From Lichenostomus cassidix (taxonomy: Eukaryota > Chordata > Aves > Passeriformes > Meliphagidae), in NCBI GenBank assembly GCA_008360975.2, contig CM039196.1:5064263-5128262 (forward strand): a stretch of 64,000 nucleotides of DNA, written 5' to 3'. The stretch's first letter is position 1, and every line of letters starts with the position of its first letter. The position numbers and the translations under genes are program-made. The notes beneath the pieces were generated by a model. That model saw nothing but the letters and a program-made list of their open reading frames with translations, was not told where the DNA came from and did no database searches. This document shows, piece by piece, positions 9,935 through 24,436 of the stretch.

Positions 9935-12570
9935 CTGGAAAACAACACAAACCAGCTCAGCAAACTGCCCTGCACTAAGCCTCTGCTGCACTCTGTACAT
10001 CAGGACTGCCTGCACCCTGGCCCTTTCCCTGGCTCTTCACACCAGGGAGCTCCATCCCTTCCCCAGAGGCTCTCACACAGCCGACAGGGCACAGCCCTTC
10101 CAAATAAATTGCCTCCTTGCTTTTAACAGGCACATCCTGGGGAAGGTTTAGGTTTTATGTTACACAAAGTACACGTTCACCACAACAACCAGACAGTCTG
10201 GCCTTGTAAAATTGCTGGGTTTTGCCATAAGTGATACCTGGTGGCTTCACAGCTCAGACTCAACACATTGAGTGAGACAGCAGTTGCTGTTCTATTTCAG
10301 TCGAATCATCTTGCATTTGTTACGAGACAAGGGAACAGGAGCTCTGATTCTGCTGATGATACCGCCTACTCTTAAATTAACTCTGTGCTAATAATGCCCG
10401 TGGCTACTTTGCAAACACCTATGAACACGCCTGGGGGTATGGGAGCCACTGAAGGAGACCCTGCAAATGTTTTTTGACATTAATTGCAAAAGCGTCAAGA
10501 GAAAATATCTGGCATCTTTGGGCAACATGATGAGAACATGAAGAGAGGTACAGAAGTTCTCTTGGAGCTGCAAAGAGGCAGCACCGAGAGACTTTAAATT
10601 GTTCTTTAAATTCTATTAGTAATGTGAAGTGTCTTCTCTGCATCACAGTGGGAACACTTAAAAGCTGCAAAGGCTGGAAAGCTAGGTCTCCACACAGAGC
10701 CCGAGTGTTTGGAAATACCAGATGCTTTGCAAAGGTTGAGAATCTGAGACTTCTGGTTAAACTCCACATCTCCTTGTTGTGAAAGGCTGATAGCTTGTGC
10801 TTTGCCCTCAGTCCATCACCTCGTCCCAGAGCACAGAGAATCTCCCTGCAGAGCACTGCAGCAGCTGGGCTCTGTCACAGTCCATGTCTGTCCTGCTTAA
10901 CACTGGATCATAAACTTGAGGGTGCTTTCCATCTGCATCAGGGAAATGCTACAGAAAATGTCTGTTGCTTCAGCAGAGAGGCCAACTCTAACATTTTGGC
11001 CTGGAAACACACATTTAGATGCATTTTTTTGCCTCTCAGCATGGTTATTTTGATGAGGTTTTGTTTTCCATGTGGATTAGATGAAAGAGACAATTAAGAC
11101 TTGACTTTTTGATTGGTACTGGATGCATTTTAAACAACAGTAATAGATTGTCTCAACAAGAACTGCGTGTTCCCTTTCTCCAGTATAACTTAGCTCTGAC
11201 AGAGAAGACAAAAAATATAGCCAAATAACAGCTGAAACGTGAGACCCCACGCTCAGACACTAGGAGAACTATTCTAACACAAAGTGTGGAGTGGCTGAGT
11301 CAGCATACCAACTCAAAGTTATATTTAGGCTAAAATCTAGCACTGAAAAACATTCTCTGCTGCACCAGTCCATCTCTCACATCTCTGCGTCTCCCCCAGA
11401 CAAGTCCTACACTGGAGCAGAGATGGGGAATGTAGTTTGTGCTTTGCTGTTCATGCAAGGCCTCCTCTCCCAGCCCTCCTGCCTGCTGGGTGTTGTCACA
11501 CTAACAGAAACCTTGTCAATGCTCACTGCTCTCTCATGCTAAGCTGCCCACAAGCACTTTTGCCTCACAAACATATTTTGCCCCAAGGATCTGCCTCAAT
11601 TTGTGTAAAGGAGGAGATTTGCAACACTAATTAATAAGCTGTGACTGTTTTGTTTTCTGCAGTCTCCCTTATCTTCTTCATTCAGCTCCTGAAGACTCAG
11701 CTACTACGAGAAATTAAGTAATTCATCAAGCTTTTTTCAATTACCTGCTGTTGATAACATCAGACTACAATTAGCATCTACAAATGAACCAAGTGCCAAC
11801 TGCCAAGCAGAAACAGGAGCTGATTTACAGCGTGGGGCAGCCTGCAAGGGCTGGGATTCAGGAGCTGCCAACAAACACTTATTTTGATATCCCAGCACCA
11901 GCTCTGCTCTGCCGTTCCCAGCCAGCTTGAGAACACATCCTGAATGACAGCTGGAACGTTGGCAGCACAACTGCCACAGCCATGACAGAGATGGAAGTGC
12001 ATCCTTGGTCGCTTCCACATCTGGTGCTGTGAAGCAGCAGGAGAAATAGGCTTCACTTGAATGTAATTCAAGTCTGTCCCAGCCTGCCAGCAGCATGCCA
12101 ATGCTGCTCCTTAGGAGAACATAAGACTCCTACACTTTTAGTATTTCAGTGAGTATATTCGGAAAACAAACTCAGGATTTGACCAATGTGTCTCTCAACT
12201 TACAAGGCAGCAATATATGGACATATCCTGCTGACAAGCTCCCAAAGAAATAGCCAGGTAACAAACCACATTGCTTTTTGCATTAGTGCAAGAATTACAC
12301 TTATTCCTGACTCCTGAAGAGCTCCTCAAATGCATTTTATCTCTTCATTTCCCTTTTGCTATGAGTTTGTGCTTTCTAGTGTTTTTCTAAGGAACTTAAT
12401 AATTGAACATTACAGCAGCACACAATCTGCCAAAGGCCTGTTTAATTTATTAAGGCAGCCCGGCGAAACTGGGGTGACTAAGAAGACAGCACACAGCAGA
12501 TCAGCATCCTGGCAGCAGCTCAATAGTCTCAGCATTTCCTGAGAAATTCTACTCTATGTCAGAGCCTTAC
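9935..12570. other. TTC28 intron between E7 and E6
   Basis: A 2,636-bp intron. I found no exon, repeat family or RNA gene. The minus frames at 10419-10856 and 11737-12096 show no domain and no conserved flanks. Confidence 0.8.
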
Positions 12571-13078
12571 CTAGATTGGAGGAGGCTCTGCCTTCAGCAG
12601 CTCGGTCCTGCAGGCTCTCAGCAATGTGCAACTGTTCTTCATGGTACTGCTTAGCCCTCTCCAGGTCCTGCATACATCTAGCTGCATGGCCCAGGCCAGC
12701 ATAAGCTCGCATCTCAATGGCCTTCTCAGCCAGCTCCTGGGCCAACTCCAACACATAGTTGTGGTAGGACATGGCTTTGTCGAAGTTCCTGCGGTAGTGG
12801 TAAGCGCTGCCCAGGTTGCTGTAGGCTCGAGCTTCCTCCCGCTTGTTCCCCAGCTCCTTGGCAATCTTCAGATGTTGCTCGTGGCACTGCACTGCATTTT
12901 CAAAATCCCCCATGGCAATGTACACTGCTCCCATGTTGCCCAGCTCCCGTGCCTCGGAGAGCTCATCTTTGGACTGCTTGGCGAGGAGGACACACTGCTT
13001 GTGGCTAGCCAGCGCATTTGGGTAGTCCCCGATGGCTGTGTACACGTGGCCCAGACTGCTCAGTGCTGAGGATGCTGC
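12571..13078 (-). CDS. TTC28: TTC28 exon E6: four TPR repeats
   Basis: A 508-nt exon for residues 194 to 362 (phase 0 in, phase 1 out). It begins A-A-S-S-A-L-S-S-L-G-H-V-Y-T-A-I-G-D-Y, and further helices include G-N-M-G-A-V-Y-I-A-M-G-D-F, S-N-L-G-S-A-Y-H-Y-R-R-N-F and A-G-L-G-H-A-A-R-C-M-Q-D-L. It ends in A-S-S-N-L with the glycine split across the intron, so the following TPR is shared with E7. The acceptor is CCCCTGCAG|GC and the donor is TCTAG|GTAAGG. It is almost identical to mammalian TTC28. The frames at 12571-12864 minus and 12626-13069 plus are shadows. Confidence 0.97.
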
Positions 13079-16000
13079 CTGCAGGGGTAGGAGAGACAAT
13101 GTAAGTACAAGCATTCATGGAAACAAGTCAGATGGCCCCAGTCCCAGAAATCAAAACCATGAGAAGCCATCCTGGAGAAGGAATGTGACTACCAACTAGA
13201 AAACCTGCTCTCTGCAGTTTTAAACTCCTCAGGGCAGCTTAGGTGGAGGCAGCAGGAATAGATTGGGCTCAATAGATTGGGTTGGACTACCTTTCTTTGA
13301 AGTATGCAATGTGTGTTTGTACCTGGCAGAGAGGAAGAGCAGCACCACAAAGATGCAGACAGAGACTACTGAGGAGACAGAGAGAGTGATTGCTGCAGTT
13401 ACCAACATCCTTCCACACCTCTGCTTTAACAAGCACACCATGCTCCAAAGAGCACAGCTCTTATTGTGAAGCATCAGGGTTCTGAGCCCCACACAACCTT
13501 GGGAATGCAGCAAAGACAGCAGCATTTCAGTAGCAGAAGCCTCTGTCCCTTAGGCACATCTCACCTAAATATAGCCCTGTGAAAACCCAAGTTACCACCA
13601 AGAAACAGCTGTATTTAACAAGAGTAATTATCTGAGAATCAGATTCTTTCGCCCACTGCATCTCCCAGGATGCACACCTGCCTTCCACCTGGCAGAGCCA
13701 GAGCACCCAGCCAGTCAGCAGGGCAAGGAGCCAAGGGCAGGGATGTGTTCATCACACGCCTGCTGCCTCAGCAAGGCTGTTCACTCCAGGGTGCTGATCC
13801 TGACTCCTCTGCCGTTCCTCCATGTGCACTTCCTTTGCTACCCAGCTGCTGCTGTGACCCAATTCCAAACCTCCAGAAAGGAGCCTTCAGGGTGAGGGCA
13901 GCAGCCAGCCAGGGGCTGGTCACAGGTCCAGGAGGGCAGTGCTGGCAGTGCCCCAGCCCCTCCTGGTGTGGCTGCAGGCAGAGCTGGGACTGGCTCCTGC
14001 TCCGTGCTGGTCAGACTGGCCGCAGCACTGGGGCAGTCTGGCCCTGGACAGGCTCCTCAGCAGTCTGTCATAACAGTCATGACATAACTGCTTGGCTGGC
14101 ACCCGGAGGGAAAGCTCTTACAGAGTCTGAGGGGGACCTGTTTGGAGGTTGCTACAAAACCAATACAAGAATTGTTGCTCTGAATTTTAAGCCACGTTTA
14201 CACAAATCTTCTTGAAGCTTAATATACACAGAGTATTAGTTGCTTGCAACCTAACTAGGGAAAAAAGGGGAAAACCCAGGCACATGCAGCCATCTTACAC
14301 AAGCCCAGACCTAAGTACTGAGTAGGGCCCATTACAGGTCTCAAGATGCATTGGTGTTCCTTTGTCCTCCTGGGGAGCAATGTGTCCACTGCCAAGCCAA
14401 GCCTGGCACAATGCTATGAGAACTGATCCAGCCTGGACGTTCAGAAGTTCTGCAAGACTGTCCACCACCACCAACAGAACTTCTGTTATTGCTGGGAAGA
14501 GAAGAGAAATGTCTTTCTGGAAAACAAGGAGTCAGTGAAATCTGGTGTCTCCTGGGGCTGCTAAAATAAAAAAAAGTGGACATCCATGCGTGCAGATTGC
14601 TGAGGAGATGAGCTCTGGCCAAGAGCCATCAGGCAGAGACTCAGATGATGTTAATGGGCTATGGCTGGGGAAAAGAGGCATAAATGGAAAGCAGCAGATC
14701 TCGGATTGTGCACAAGAAAAACTTGACAGAAGCAGGGACTGCTCATCCCACACAGGGGAAGAAATCTTTAGGATGTCTCCTAGAATGGGAAGCAGATGAT
14801 AGGAATTGCAGTTTGTGAGGCTGGAAGTGTTTATTCTCAGAGCTCCTAATCCCTTTGCCCAAGACCATGCCCAGGCTCACACTAAAGACCTAGAACGAAG
14901 GGTACAAGCTTGGCAACCATTCTCAGAGCATGCAAAGACACTTGGCTGACATGCCTGAGTGCCCAGGGCTAGATTGTCCAAACCAGGATGTGGCAGGAGG
15001 ATTAATGAAGCAGTAAAGAAAAATAAGTTGAACGGGACAAAAAGAGAAATAGAAAATTAAGGGTGAAGGACTAACAAGAAATAGCATGACTTGATTAGGA
15101 AGATGGGGCTGTTTTTAGAGGCTGGGCTGTAGCTCACCCAGACAGCTAGACATTGTATCCCCTGATGTGTCCTTCACTCCAATGGTCCTCACATTTTATT
15201 CTGTAGCAGCTTCCACTGTTGCCTGATTCAAGAACAGCACTTCTCAACCCTCCAGAGTCTGCATGAGGACAGCCTGTGGCATTTCTGGCTTCCCCAGGCT
15301 GGGGCTGATTGGTGCAGCAGCAATCCCCCCAGCAAGATAACCATCAGTGCTCTGTTTGCTCTGGGGGCAGTCAGGGGGGCTTTCCCTTCCATCAGTCTTT
15401 AAGAACAATTTGGTGATAACATCTGCTGGGTGATTCCAGTGACTCATTTCAGGGAATTAGGAATAGGATTCCAGAAGATAAATTCATCACTGTATATTTA
15501 ATAAAATCCTCCATCAGGAACCCCAAATGGCTCACACACTGGGCCAAGAGGGATGGGGTGTTCCCATATCACTGGCAGAAGAGTCCTGTTGGGGCAGGGA
15601 GAGCACAAGGCTGACACATGGGAAACAGACTCCATCTCTGCTAGCACAGACCTCTGCTTGGTAGCAGGGTGATGGGAGACTACAGCTCCATACCACAGGG
15701 AGTGTGCATCAGCAAACAAAGAAAATCAATGTTTTATGTATCTGACAATGACAAATTTTACAGTGGGGGTTGCTTACACCTCCAATTAAGCAATTTATCA
15801 CTTTAATAGAAAGCAGATTCTTCTGCCACTGAGCTGAGGCACAGAAGGGAGTTGTGAAAAAGGTTCCTAAGTGCTCTCTTTTTCTCGGGAGCAACAGCCA
15901 GCTCAGGTTTTTCAGCTGAGTAAGGCAGAGTCTGATGTTAAGCAGATGTGTATCACAGAATGGCACCTGGCAATTTGGAGAGATGCATTCCTTAGGTATT

Positions 16001-19000
16001 TCACCCTTGCCGGAGAATGGTCATTTCCCAATCACATTACATTTAAACAAGTCTTCACCCAACTGCACAGCCTGCTTAAATAAGAACTCTCTATAATCAT
16101 CCTAAAATGGGAGAGGTGAAAATGCTCTGCCCGGTATCTCACCGTAAGGTACCCTTAATCCCTGAACACAGACGTTAATTAGGATTAATCAGAGATGGAG
16201 CATGCCCTGCTGTATGCTGCTTCTTTCAACTTCCCTTCTCCCTCTGGGCACAGAGTAATAGCAGCCTGATCCTACAGATTAGTAGAACTGTATCAGGCAG
16301 ATTAGCCATGCATATTCATCACAGCTGTACTGGGGGTAGGCAGCAGCACCACTGAAAGTCAGTGTACCTCCTCATCCACACCTCCTCACAACCTTGCTCT
16401 TGAACACAGGCAAAGGTGTGCTGGTTCATTGAGAGTGCTTTGGGGGTACTGAGGAAAGTAGATTATTCCAGAACAAAGACACATAAACACAGAGCTCTGA
16501 AAGCACACGCTGAGTTCTGTGGGCACCACCATACACAGTAAAATCTCGCTGTGCCCTACACTGGTGTAACTGCTCCAGGTAGGAAGGGCACAGGTTAAGT
16601 GATACCAGGGACACATCCCAGCTTTCTGTACAGGAGCTGTTTGTTTCACAGATAAAGACCAAGTAACTCCTGTGCACACAAGCAGGACAACACTGTGATG
16701 GGGGTACTTCCAGGACCTACTAAAATGATCATTTGCTGTAAATTGCACTTTATCTCCACTTCTATTAAGCCGCTTCATCATTTCCTCAGAATCCACAGGT
16801 ATTCCACAACCTGGCTTGGACAACTACTGATTTATGCACTGAGAAAAGTCTCACATCCAAACAGAGTAGGTGCCCCATCAAAATTAAAACGTCCTTCTTT
16901 CCTCTGTTAAGGTGAAGCTTATGTGCCAGTACCACATCTAGATTTTTCCTTTGTGTGCCATACTTTTGAAAATAGGAAAGGAAGCAGCAGGCAATATCTT
17001 CCCCTCTTCTACATGATCAGTACACAGAAAGAAGGAATGGATTTGCTTTTAGGTAATTATTTCCTGGGGGAAAAATGCACTGAAATCAATATCCCTGCCA
17101 ATCAATATCCCTATTTATTTGGAGAAGGTCTCAGTCTTTTACATAGAAGCTACCAAAGAGAAAACCCAAAAAAAGCTAAAGCCATGGAACAGAAGCACTA
17201 ATATCTAAAAGCCTGAAAGGTGCTTTTCAACTACTAACTAAAAGAGAACCACCAGGAATTAATGATACTATAGAAAGACTCAAAATGCACAGCATAAAGA
17301 GATGGTCCCAGCCCCCACTTGATTAATGAGTAAAATCCACAGGTCTGCAGGTGTCACAGACCTGCTGCACATGACAGAGGCTGCCATGGACTGTGCTGAC
17401 AATCTGCTCCCAGCCCTCTCTGTTCATACTTGCTCAGGAAATTGGTGATGTTTCAGAGGACTTCTCATTCTCCCTGTTCCTTTGCAAAAGCATCTCATGA
17501 AGGATGTGAATCCAGGCAAAACTGAACAGCACCAGAGGCCTGACTGCCAGACCATTCACAGTCAGTCCTCTTCCTGAAACTAAAGGCTTCAAGGGGAATG
17601 CTGACTTTCAGCTGCTCGTTTGGAGACCAAAATAATGCTGCTCCATTCCAATGGAAAATCCATTGACTCCATCTCCTCCACTATAATTTAGGAGCAAGGT
17701 GTCTAGTTCTGCCTAGAACACTTGTAAAAGCAAACCTGAGCTACTCCCTTAACAGAACAGTCTTGCAAATAGTTTTGACCAAGTTAGCAGGATTTTGCTG
17801 AAAAGCAGAAGCAGCAACTACCCCACTCCATTTTTTAAGAGTAAATCTGTCTATCGCCTGTACTGACCAGGCTGTTTATGTTCACTGTGGGATCTGGTGC
17901 AACACCCCTCACCATGTGGTGCTGGGGACCTGGGGGAGTGGGCTGCCTTTCTGGGTGAGCTCTGCAGTGCTCCACTCATTCCACAAAGAAGTCACACAAA
18001 ATACATCAGCCCAAGAACATTACAATGGAGATCTCACCATCAAGCCTATACGTCACCTGGGGCTGATGTATCTCTACCCCATGTAGCCCAAATTTGGTCA
18101 CTTTCTGGACATAGTCTGAAAGGCTCCTGTGAGCAATCATTTCAGGGAGGATGGCTGACTTGACATTTTTAGTGGTGATGTAAGTAGTCTTCATTTCAAA
18201 CCACAAGCTTCTCCATGGTGGTGACCCTGAAGATGACTCATGCCCTGGTCAAAGGCAGTCAGGAAGAATAAGCCAGCAAGTCACAAACTTGGATCTCATG
18301 ACTTCAGAGCAAGCAAAGAAAACTTCAACTCCTACAGCAGTGTGTTGATCTGTGCCAACCCTTGCAACTCTTGTTCATAAGCTGCACATCCCCTCCCTGC
18401 AAACTCAATACAGAGGAGAAAATCCTTGGCTGAGCTGGGCCTCCTGAAAGCCCAGAGAATGGTGCTCCCAGAGCTGCAGCACTTGCATGAGTTTTCTGCT
18501 TCGTTTCTTTTACTGCAGCCAGGTCCAGGCCTCAGCTGCATGCTGAGCTTTGCAGACACTGTAAAAGTAAAACCAGAAGACTGCATTTCTTTCAGCTAAA
18601 ATCCATGTGCTGTGCAGGTCAAACGGGGACATTTAAAGGAGATCCTCAGGAAGTATTACATTTCCCTCTTGAGTCCCAAGTCCAAACAAAACAAAGCATA
18701 TGGCCTTTTAGTGCATTCCCAAATTTCCTGCACCAGTCAGATTTCCCTTCGTTCTGCTTAATCCTATCACTTTTGAACCAGATGAACCTGTATGAAATCC
18801 AGTCAAGCTGACTCTAAAAAAGCCTGCTAAAGACAGAAAGAGAAAGGCAAAGAATTTATACTCTCAGACACAAACCCAAATGCTGAAGGTCAGGCATTAA
18901 GGCTGATTTACATCACTGAACTCACCCTCTCAGCCACACATGTGATTCAGTCTGAGCTGTAAAGCAGCACTAGCGCCCTGGAGGACCCACAATTCCCAAG

Positions 19001-22000
19001 TCAACTCCAATGGTTAAGTGTTCTCCCAGCAGCTGGCACTCAGCCTTCCTCCAGGGTACAAAAGAGTCTGCCCTGGATCCCTAATAAAGCAAGACTGCTG
19101 TCTGCACTGAGAGGCTGGAATCATTTCCCCATCACAGTCTGTCTCTGACATCTTACTCTATGTTTCCATGCATGACAAACTGCTTTAGCCTGAAGACTCT
19201 TTCCAGTTCTCATTTGTGAGGTATTTATATCCTGTCCTCATTTTCCAGATTGTTTGCAAACATAACAAAACAACTGTGGTCATAAGATTTTCGGATTTTT
19301 CCTTTCTGAAAAATGTGGGAGCCCCAGGGCCAGACCACCTCTTCGTATGGCTGAGTGCCACACATCCCACAGGCAAGGATGCTGCCATGGGCTCCCTCGA
19401 GCTGCAGCTCATGAATGGATGGGATTCTCCACACTCCATCTGAGACTGCTGATAAGAAGCACATCCCCCATGAGTTCTAACTCTGAAGATCTGGGAAAAA
19501 AAACCCATTCTGCTTCCCCAAACCAGAATTCATACAAGTTCAGGGGAAAGGCTGAATACAAACAGCCCTGCTAATGACTGAAGATGTGGCTTTACAGACA
19601 AAGCAGGGCTGGAGGGACACCTGGAAAGCATTTCCCCTTCCCCTCAGGAAGGGACAGAAAACCTTGGCTTTACAGAATTTGCAGATTTCATTAGAAAGGA
19701 ACAATCTATCTTTCCTTCTGCATCTCCTTCTGGAAAAAAAGAAGGTGAAATTTGATCTTTGATTTGCACAGCCTGACAGCGAGGAGCTGCAGTTTACCAA
19801 ATGTGGAAGCTTTATACTGAGTTTCCTTGCTTTGAAGAGGACTAGGAAAAACTACCAAAACTGCAAACCTAAATAACTACCAGTGGCTGAGCTGCTCAAA
19901 AATATGTTCAGACAGTTGCAGAATCTTCACATTCCCAACAGAATCCAACCAGGAATTATGTCTGTCCCAGTAACCATATTCCCCAACACTCCTCCTCCAG
20001 AGATGCACAGCGGCTGCTGAGCATTCCCAGCCATGGCTCCAGTCACAGCCAGCTCCATGGCAATGCCCTCTGCAGCAGGAAGCAGAGCACCCAGCTGCCT
20101 TCTGGAGTTTCCTGGGCTGCAAGCCCATGTTTTCTCTTTACAGTGGGAATTTCCGCATTCTGATGTTTCCCCTGCCGCACAAGAATCTTCACAGATATGC
20201 CAAAGCAAGCTGACCCAGAAAACCCACCAAAGTCTGCTTAATAAACATCTTTCTTCTACGCTACTTAACTACCCAGTTCTAATTATCATCTTCATCATCC
20301 CCTTCTCCTGCAAATAGTCAGCCTTTCTGAACAAAATCTGCTGATGCTGCAAACATGAATTTGCCTTACGTTTGCAATCATTCTAAAAAGCCTCTTGAGA
20401 CAGTAAAACCTAGCTCATCAGTAACTGAGCACACCCACCTGCTGCAGAGAATTCCCAGAGCTGCAGATGCTCATGGAGATGTCCAGGGGCAGCAGCCAGT
20501 GGCTGACACAAAAGGGTCAGTAACAACAGGGCACTGAGTCCCAGCAGCTCTGCACCTATTCCTTCCACAAACAGCTGCCTCCAGAAGGAGATTAGGGGAA
20601 TTCCTTTCAAAACCAAGCCAGGAATGATTGCTGCAAGCTGTTGGTCATCATGAGTCAACCCACGGGCAAGATGCTACTGACACAGTCTGTCCTTGGCTCT
20701 TCACCCTTCCCTCAGCTACACTCCTGAGAAAAGGGGCAGCAGAAAGTGCTCAGCTGCATCTTCATCCCAGCCCCAGGGAGAATTCAGGGGTGCAGACAAT
20801 CCTCTTTCTCACCCAGCACCTTCTGTTTACCCCTGCATGGTGAAGAGAGATGCTGCATCCTAAGGAAAGGCACAGCTCAGCTCAAAGCATGCCTGCCAGC
20901 CAACATAGAGGGGCTGCCAGCACCCAGTGGCTTTCTGGCAGCAGCATCCTTCCCAAGAGCTCCATGCTGGCAGCACAAGCACTCATTTCATGATGGTTAG
21001 TTTATGATCTTGCCATACTGCCCTGCTATTTCTGAACAGCGGGGCTGTAATCGAAGGCGTCTGAGGGCCCTGGAGAGAAGGCAGCTATTACACTGCAGAG
21101 TTCCTGTGGTGTCCACAGCCTCTGCATGGCAGGATTCAAGCACAGCCTATGTGAGGGTTTGGACACTGGACCCAAGCAGGGGTTCCACAGCTTTCCCTTT
21201 CCTGTCCATTTCTGCTTGTCAGCCCCTCACAGCTTCAAAATTCAAGGATTACTTATCTAAATGAAAAGCTTTGGAAAGAACACAAGGTCCTCAAAATGGT
21301 CATCAAAAAGGGCCACCCCAACCCACCCAAAGAGATCATGCATCACTGGCACTCTGGTCTTAGAGAATTCCTAACACAAGACACTTCTGCACACCTGAGG
21401 AGCAGCTAGGGATGAAGAGGAAGAGGGACACAGGGGACTAGTGTTACAGGCATCGAAAGCTTTCACATTTCCATTTTGATTCCATTATTTCCTCTGATGC
21501 ATGCTCATCAGCTGCACAACCGCTGTCTAAATCACAGTCTGTGATATGGCATCAACACACCCTATCTACATGAATTACCCGATGGTTTCCAGATGATTAG
21601 ACTACCTGTTGTTAAAAATAAAACAATTAATTCACAAATAAGAGTACAGACATAACATTCAGCACCTCCATTGTGTGCTGGTGCAACTGCAGGCCTTAGT
21701 CCACTCTGAGGAGAAACAGGCTGCAAGCTTCTGCTGCTCATCACAGCCAGCTTTTGTGACAGGAAAAAGACAACAAGCTAAAATAATGTGATGCAATCTT
21801 CCCTGCTAACATCATCTGCCACTCCTCCTCTGGCACTTTCCAGTACCTTGGCTGCTGCTCTAGGGAACCTCTCTTTGTACAACTCCCAGCGCTTTGAAGA
21901 GCACTAAGCAGAAACTGGAAAAAAAGGGCAGCAGCCCAAGCTACCAGAACACGATTTCCTCAGCATGTGAACTGCTGGACAGTACTGACATAGCTGACAT

Positions 22001-24305
22001 TTCAGTCACAGAGAGCACAGAACACGTCACAGGAACATGAGGTTGCTGCCACTGTAGGACAGGGCTGAGAGTCTTTATCCATCTTAATCAATCAGCAAAA
22101 AAGTAAAGACAGCATTTCACTCCACTGCAGCCAGGCTGGCTCAGAGTGGACCCTGAGATGGCTGTTTCATGGTGCCCTTCACAGCATCTCACTAAGAACC
22201 ACTCTTCTCCCTCATCTGCACAGACCATACCCACATGCGTGCTCAACCCTCCAAATTCTCTCTTAGAGATACTAGAGGTATGCCAAATCCTAGTGACATC
22301 TGCCCCATACTCTCTCTGGAGACAAATATAACAAAACAGCTCAAACTCCTTCCCACACTAGCTAAAAGAGCAAATGGCCTGCCTTTGCTCAGCACAATAC
22401 TGTGTTTGCAATGGGAGCTACACAGACTCCTGTGGAAGAACAAGGGAGAAAAACATGTAAAATCTTGAGTCCCTGTGAGCAGCTGAGATGCTTCCCAGCA
22501 CAGCTGACAGCTTCCTTTCTCCAGGCCTGCGTAGGGGAGGACAGACCTCAATGCTCCAGACAGACCCTCTGCAACCTCCTCCTGGATTTATGGGTGACAC
22601 TACCCAGCAGAAGGTCCTGGTACAAACATTTGCTCCAGCAGCCTCAGAACCCAACAGTCCCTCCAAAGACAGCAGTATCTTGCACAAAGGAGCACTTTTT
22701 ACCTTTTCTGCCAATTCTCTGTACAGTCAGGGGTAAAACAATTACCTCATTACAGTCACACACCAAATTCCCTTCTGCTGGAATTCACATCAGCCCTACT
22801 GCAACTTTATAACATTTGCATTATAAAAATGTCTGCAAAGGAGGCCAAGAAAAACAGCTTTTTGTTCAGAGGAAGCTCTGTGGTCAAGATGATGTCATCA
22901 GAAAGCGCCAAATTAATTTCCTGTGGTTACATCCTACAGGAAATCCAAGAAGCTCAGCTTTCTTGCTAAACCAAGTAGTCATTTGTTGTCAATAACTGTT
23001 AATTATGTGTCCAGATGTGTCATGAACTAAGGACTATCACGACTAGCCCTCATTCCCTGGACTCCCCCCAGATGGACCAATGAAATCTGTTTAAGTCAGT
23101 GGCCTGAAAAGCAGGCAAACAGCAGCCACACAGGTTACCCTGTTAGCAGCAACAGCGACCCCGATCAGGAAAACTGTAAAAACAATGACGAGTAACAGCT
23201 TTTCTGCTCTTCACGAACAGAAACAAGGAAATCAGGAGTGATTCAGGAGGTTTTCCAGCTGGTAAAATAATCGAGAAAATGTCTAGCAAGTCCCTCCTCC
23301 AGTCACAGTCCTTCCACAACCTACTGAAAGATGCATTTCTCCAAGGCTTACTTGATATTTAACTTACCAAGTAAGTTAGTAAAGCACTCAACAAATTCTA
23401 GCAGATCTTTTCCACAACTTAAGAGTGGTAAACTCAGGTTTTAGATCTCCCCCAAAACTACCTGTGCTTACACAAATTCCCACCTGCCCTGCTGCATCTA
23501 GCTCCTCTCTGCACTTTCCATGCAACCACCAGACTCCATTTTCCCACTCACAGTAGAGGGGAATCCCTGGAGCAGGGGATAGGTTTTGTATCTGTAACGT
23601 GCACTAAAATATAGTTCTGTCCTCACAGTGAACTTTCAGTAGAAATCCCTTGGGACAGCCTCCTCAGTCCATGCAGCCCACTTCCCTGCACTGGCAGAGA
23701 GCCCAGCATAATGGCTCAGGAACTGAATGGTCAAGGCAAAGCAGATTCTGCACAATTTGTTTTCAGGTTTGCGTGAGCTCTTTTTCTTTTCACTGGTGTT
23801 TAGTCCTAAGTGTATTTTATGCAAACACTGAGGACAGCCATCTTGCCCATTTTTGTCTGGAAAAGGCACAACTTAGGATGTAGCTTAGCAGAGTCTGGAC
23901 CAGCAGCACCTGTAGCACCGGGAAACATGCTGAGGACAGCAAGGGCTCAGCTGCAGCAACGTGGTACTGACACTGACCCAGCAGTAGCTTCTACCCCTGG
24001 AGCCCTGATGGGAACACAGATGGTAAGGGAGAGGGAGGCAAAAGGACCTGCTCAGAGCCCAGAGACTAGAGATGGGGGAGGCAAATGGACAAACCAGGTA
24101 TCCTGCCTCTTGCACTCACATATTGTATCTACTGGTACAAAGACTTAACAAAAAGCAAGTGGACACCCAGGAAGAGAAGTCATGTAGCTTCCAAATTCCT
24201 GGAGTAAAACAGGGCAGACAGACAAGGCTTTTTGATATGTTTGTATCTGTCTGGACAACTACGCAGTGCAGACTACCAGCTTGGACTATTTAATAAGTTT
24301 CCTAC
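13079..24305. other. TTC28 intron between E6 and E5 (11.2 kb)
   Basis: An 11,227-bp intron separating the compact 3' exon cluster from E5. There is a modest GC-rich patch at about 13,660-14,110 with a 181-codon plus-strand open frame (13670-14215) that has no domain and no recognisable homology; I do not call it a gene. A small local duplication of AATCAATATCCCT lies at about 17,085-17,115. No exon with TPR signature, tRNA or clear transposon was found. Confidence 0.75.
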
Positions 24306-24436
24306 CTCTCTGTCCTTGAGCTTCATGGCAAGCACCAGCTGATGTCTGTGGTTAGTAAGGGCTTCCCGGTAATTTCCTTTGGAAAAGAATGCAGAGCCCA
24401 GATTTCCATGAGCTCGGCATTCTCCCGTCTGGTCAC
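24306..24436 (-). CDS. TTC28: TTC28 exon E5: one TPR repeat
   Basis: A 131-nt exon for residues 150 to 193 (phase 1 in, phase 0 out). It reads D-Q-T-G-E-C-R-A-H-G-N-L-G-S-A-F-F-S-K-G, then N-Y-R-E-A-L-T-N-H-R-H-Q-L-V-L-A-M-K-L-K-D-R-E. It is one 40-residue TPR, the first of the LGN-type array. The acceptor is GACACAG|GT; the donor GAG|GTAGGA is weaker than the other donors in this gene but keeps the frame into E6. Only 44 codons long, it would be missed by length filters; reading through the donor gives V-G-N-L-L-N and then a stop. Confidence 0.95.

Noticed and set aside
9564..10151. 195-codon plus-strand open frame
   Set aside because: Mostly the antisense of TPR exon E7, where conserved repeats keep an antisense frame open by chance, then intron.
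13670..14215. 181-codon plus-strand frame in the 11-kb intron
   Set aside because: It lies in a GC-rich patch, has no domain or splice signals that fit, and no partner exons.
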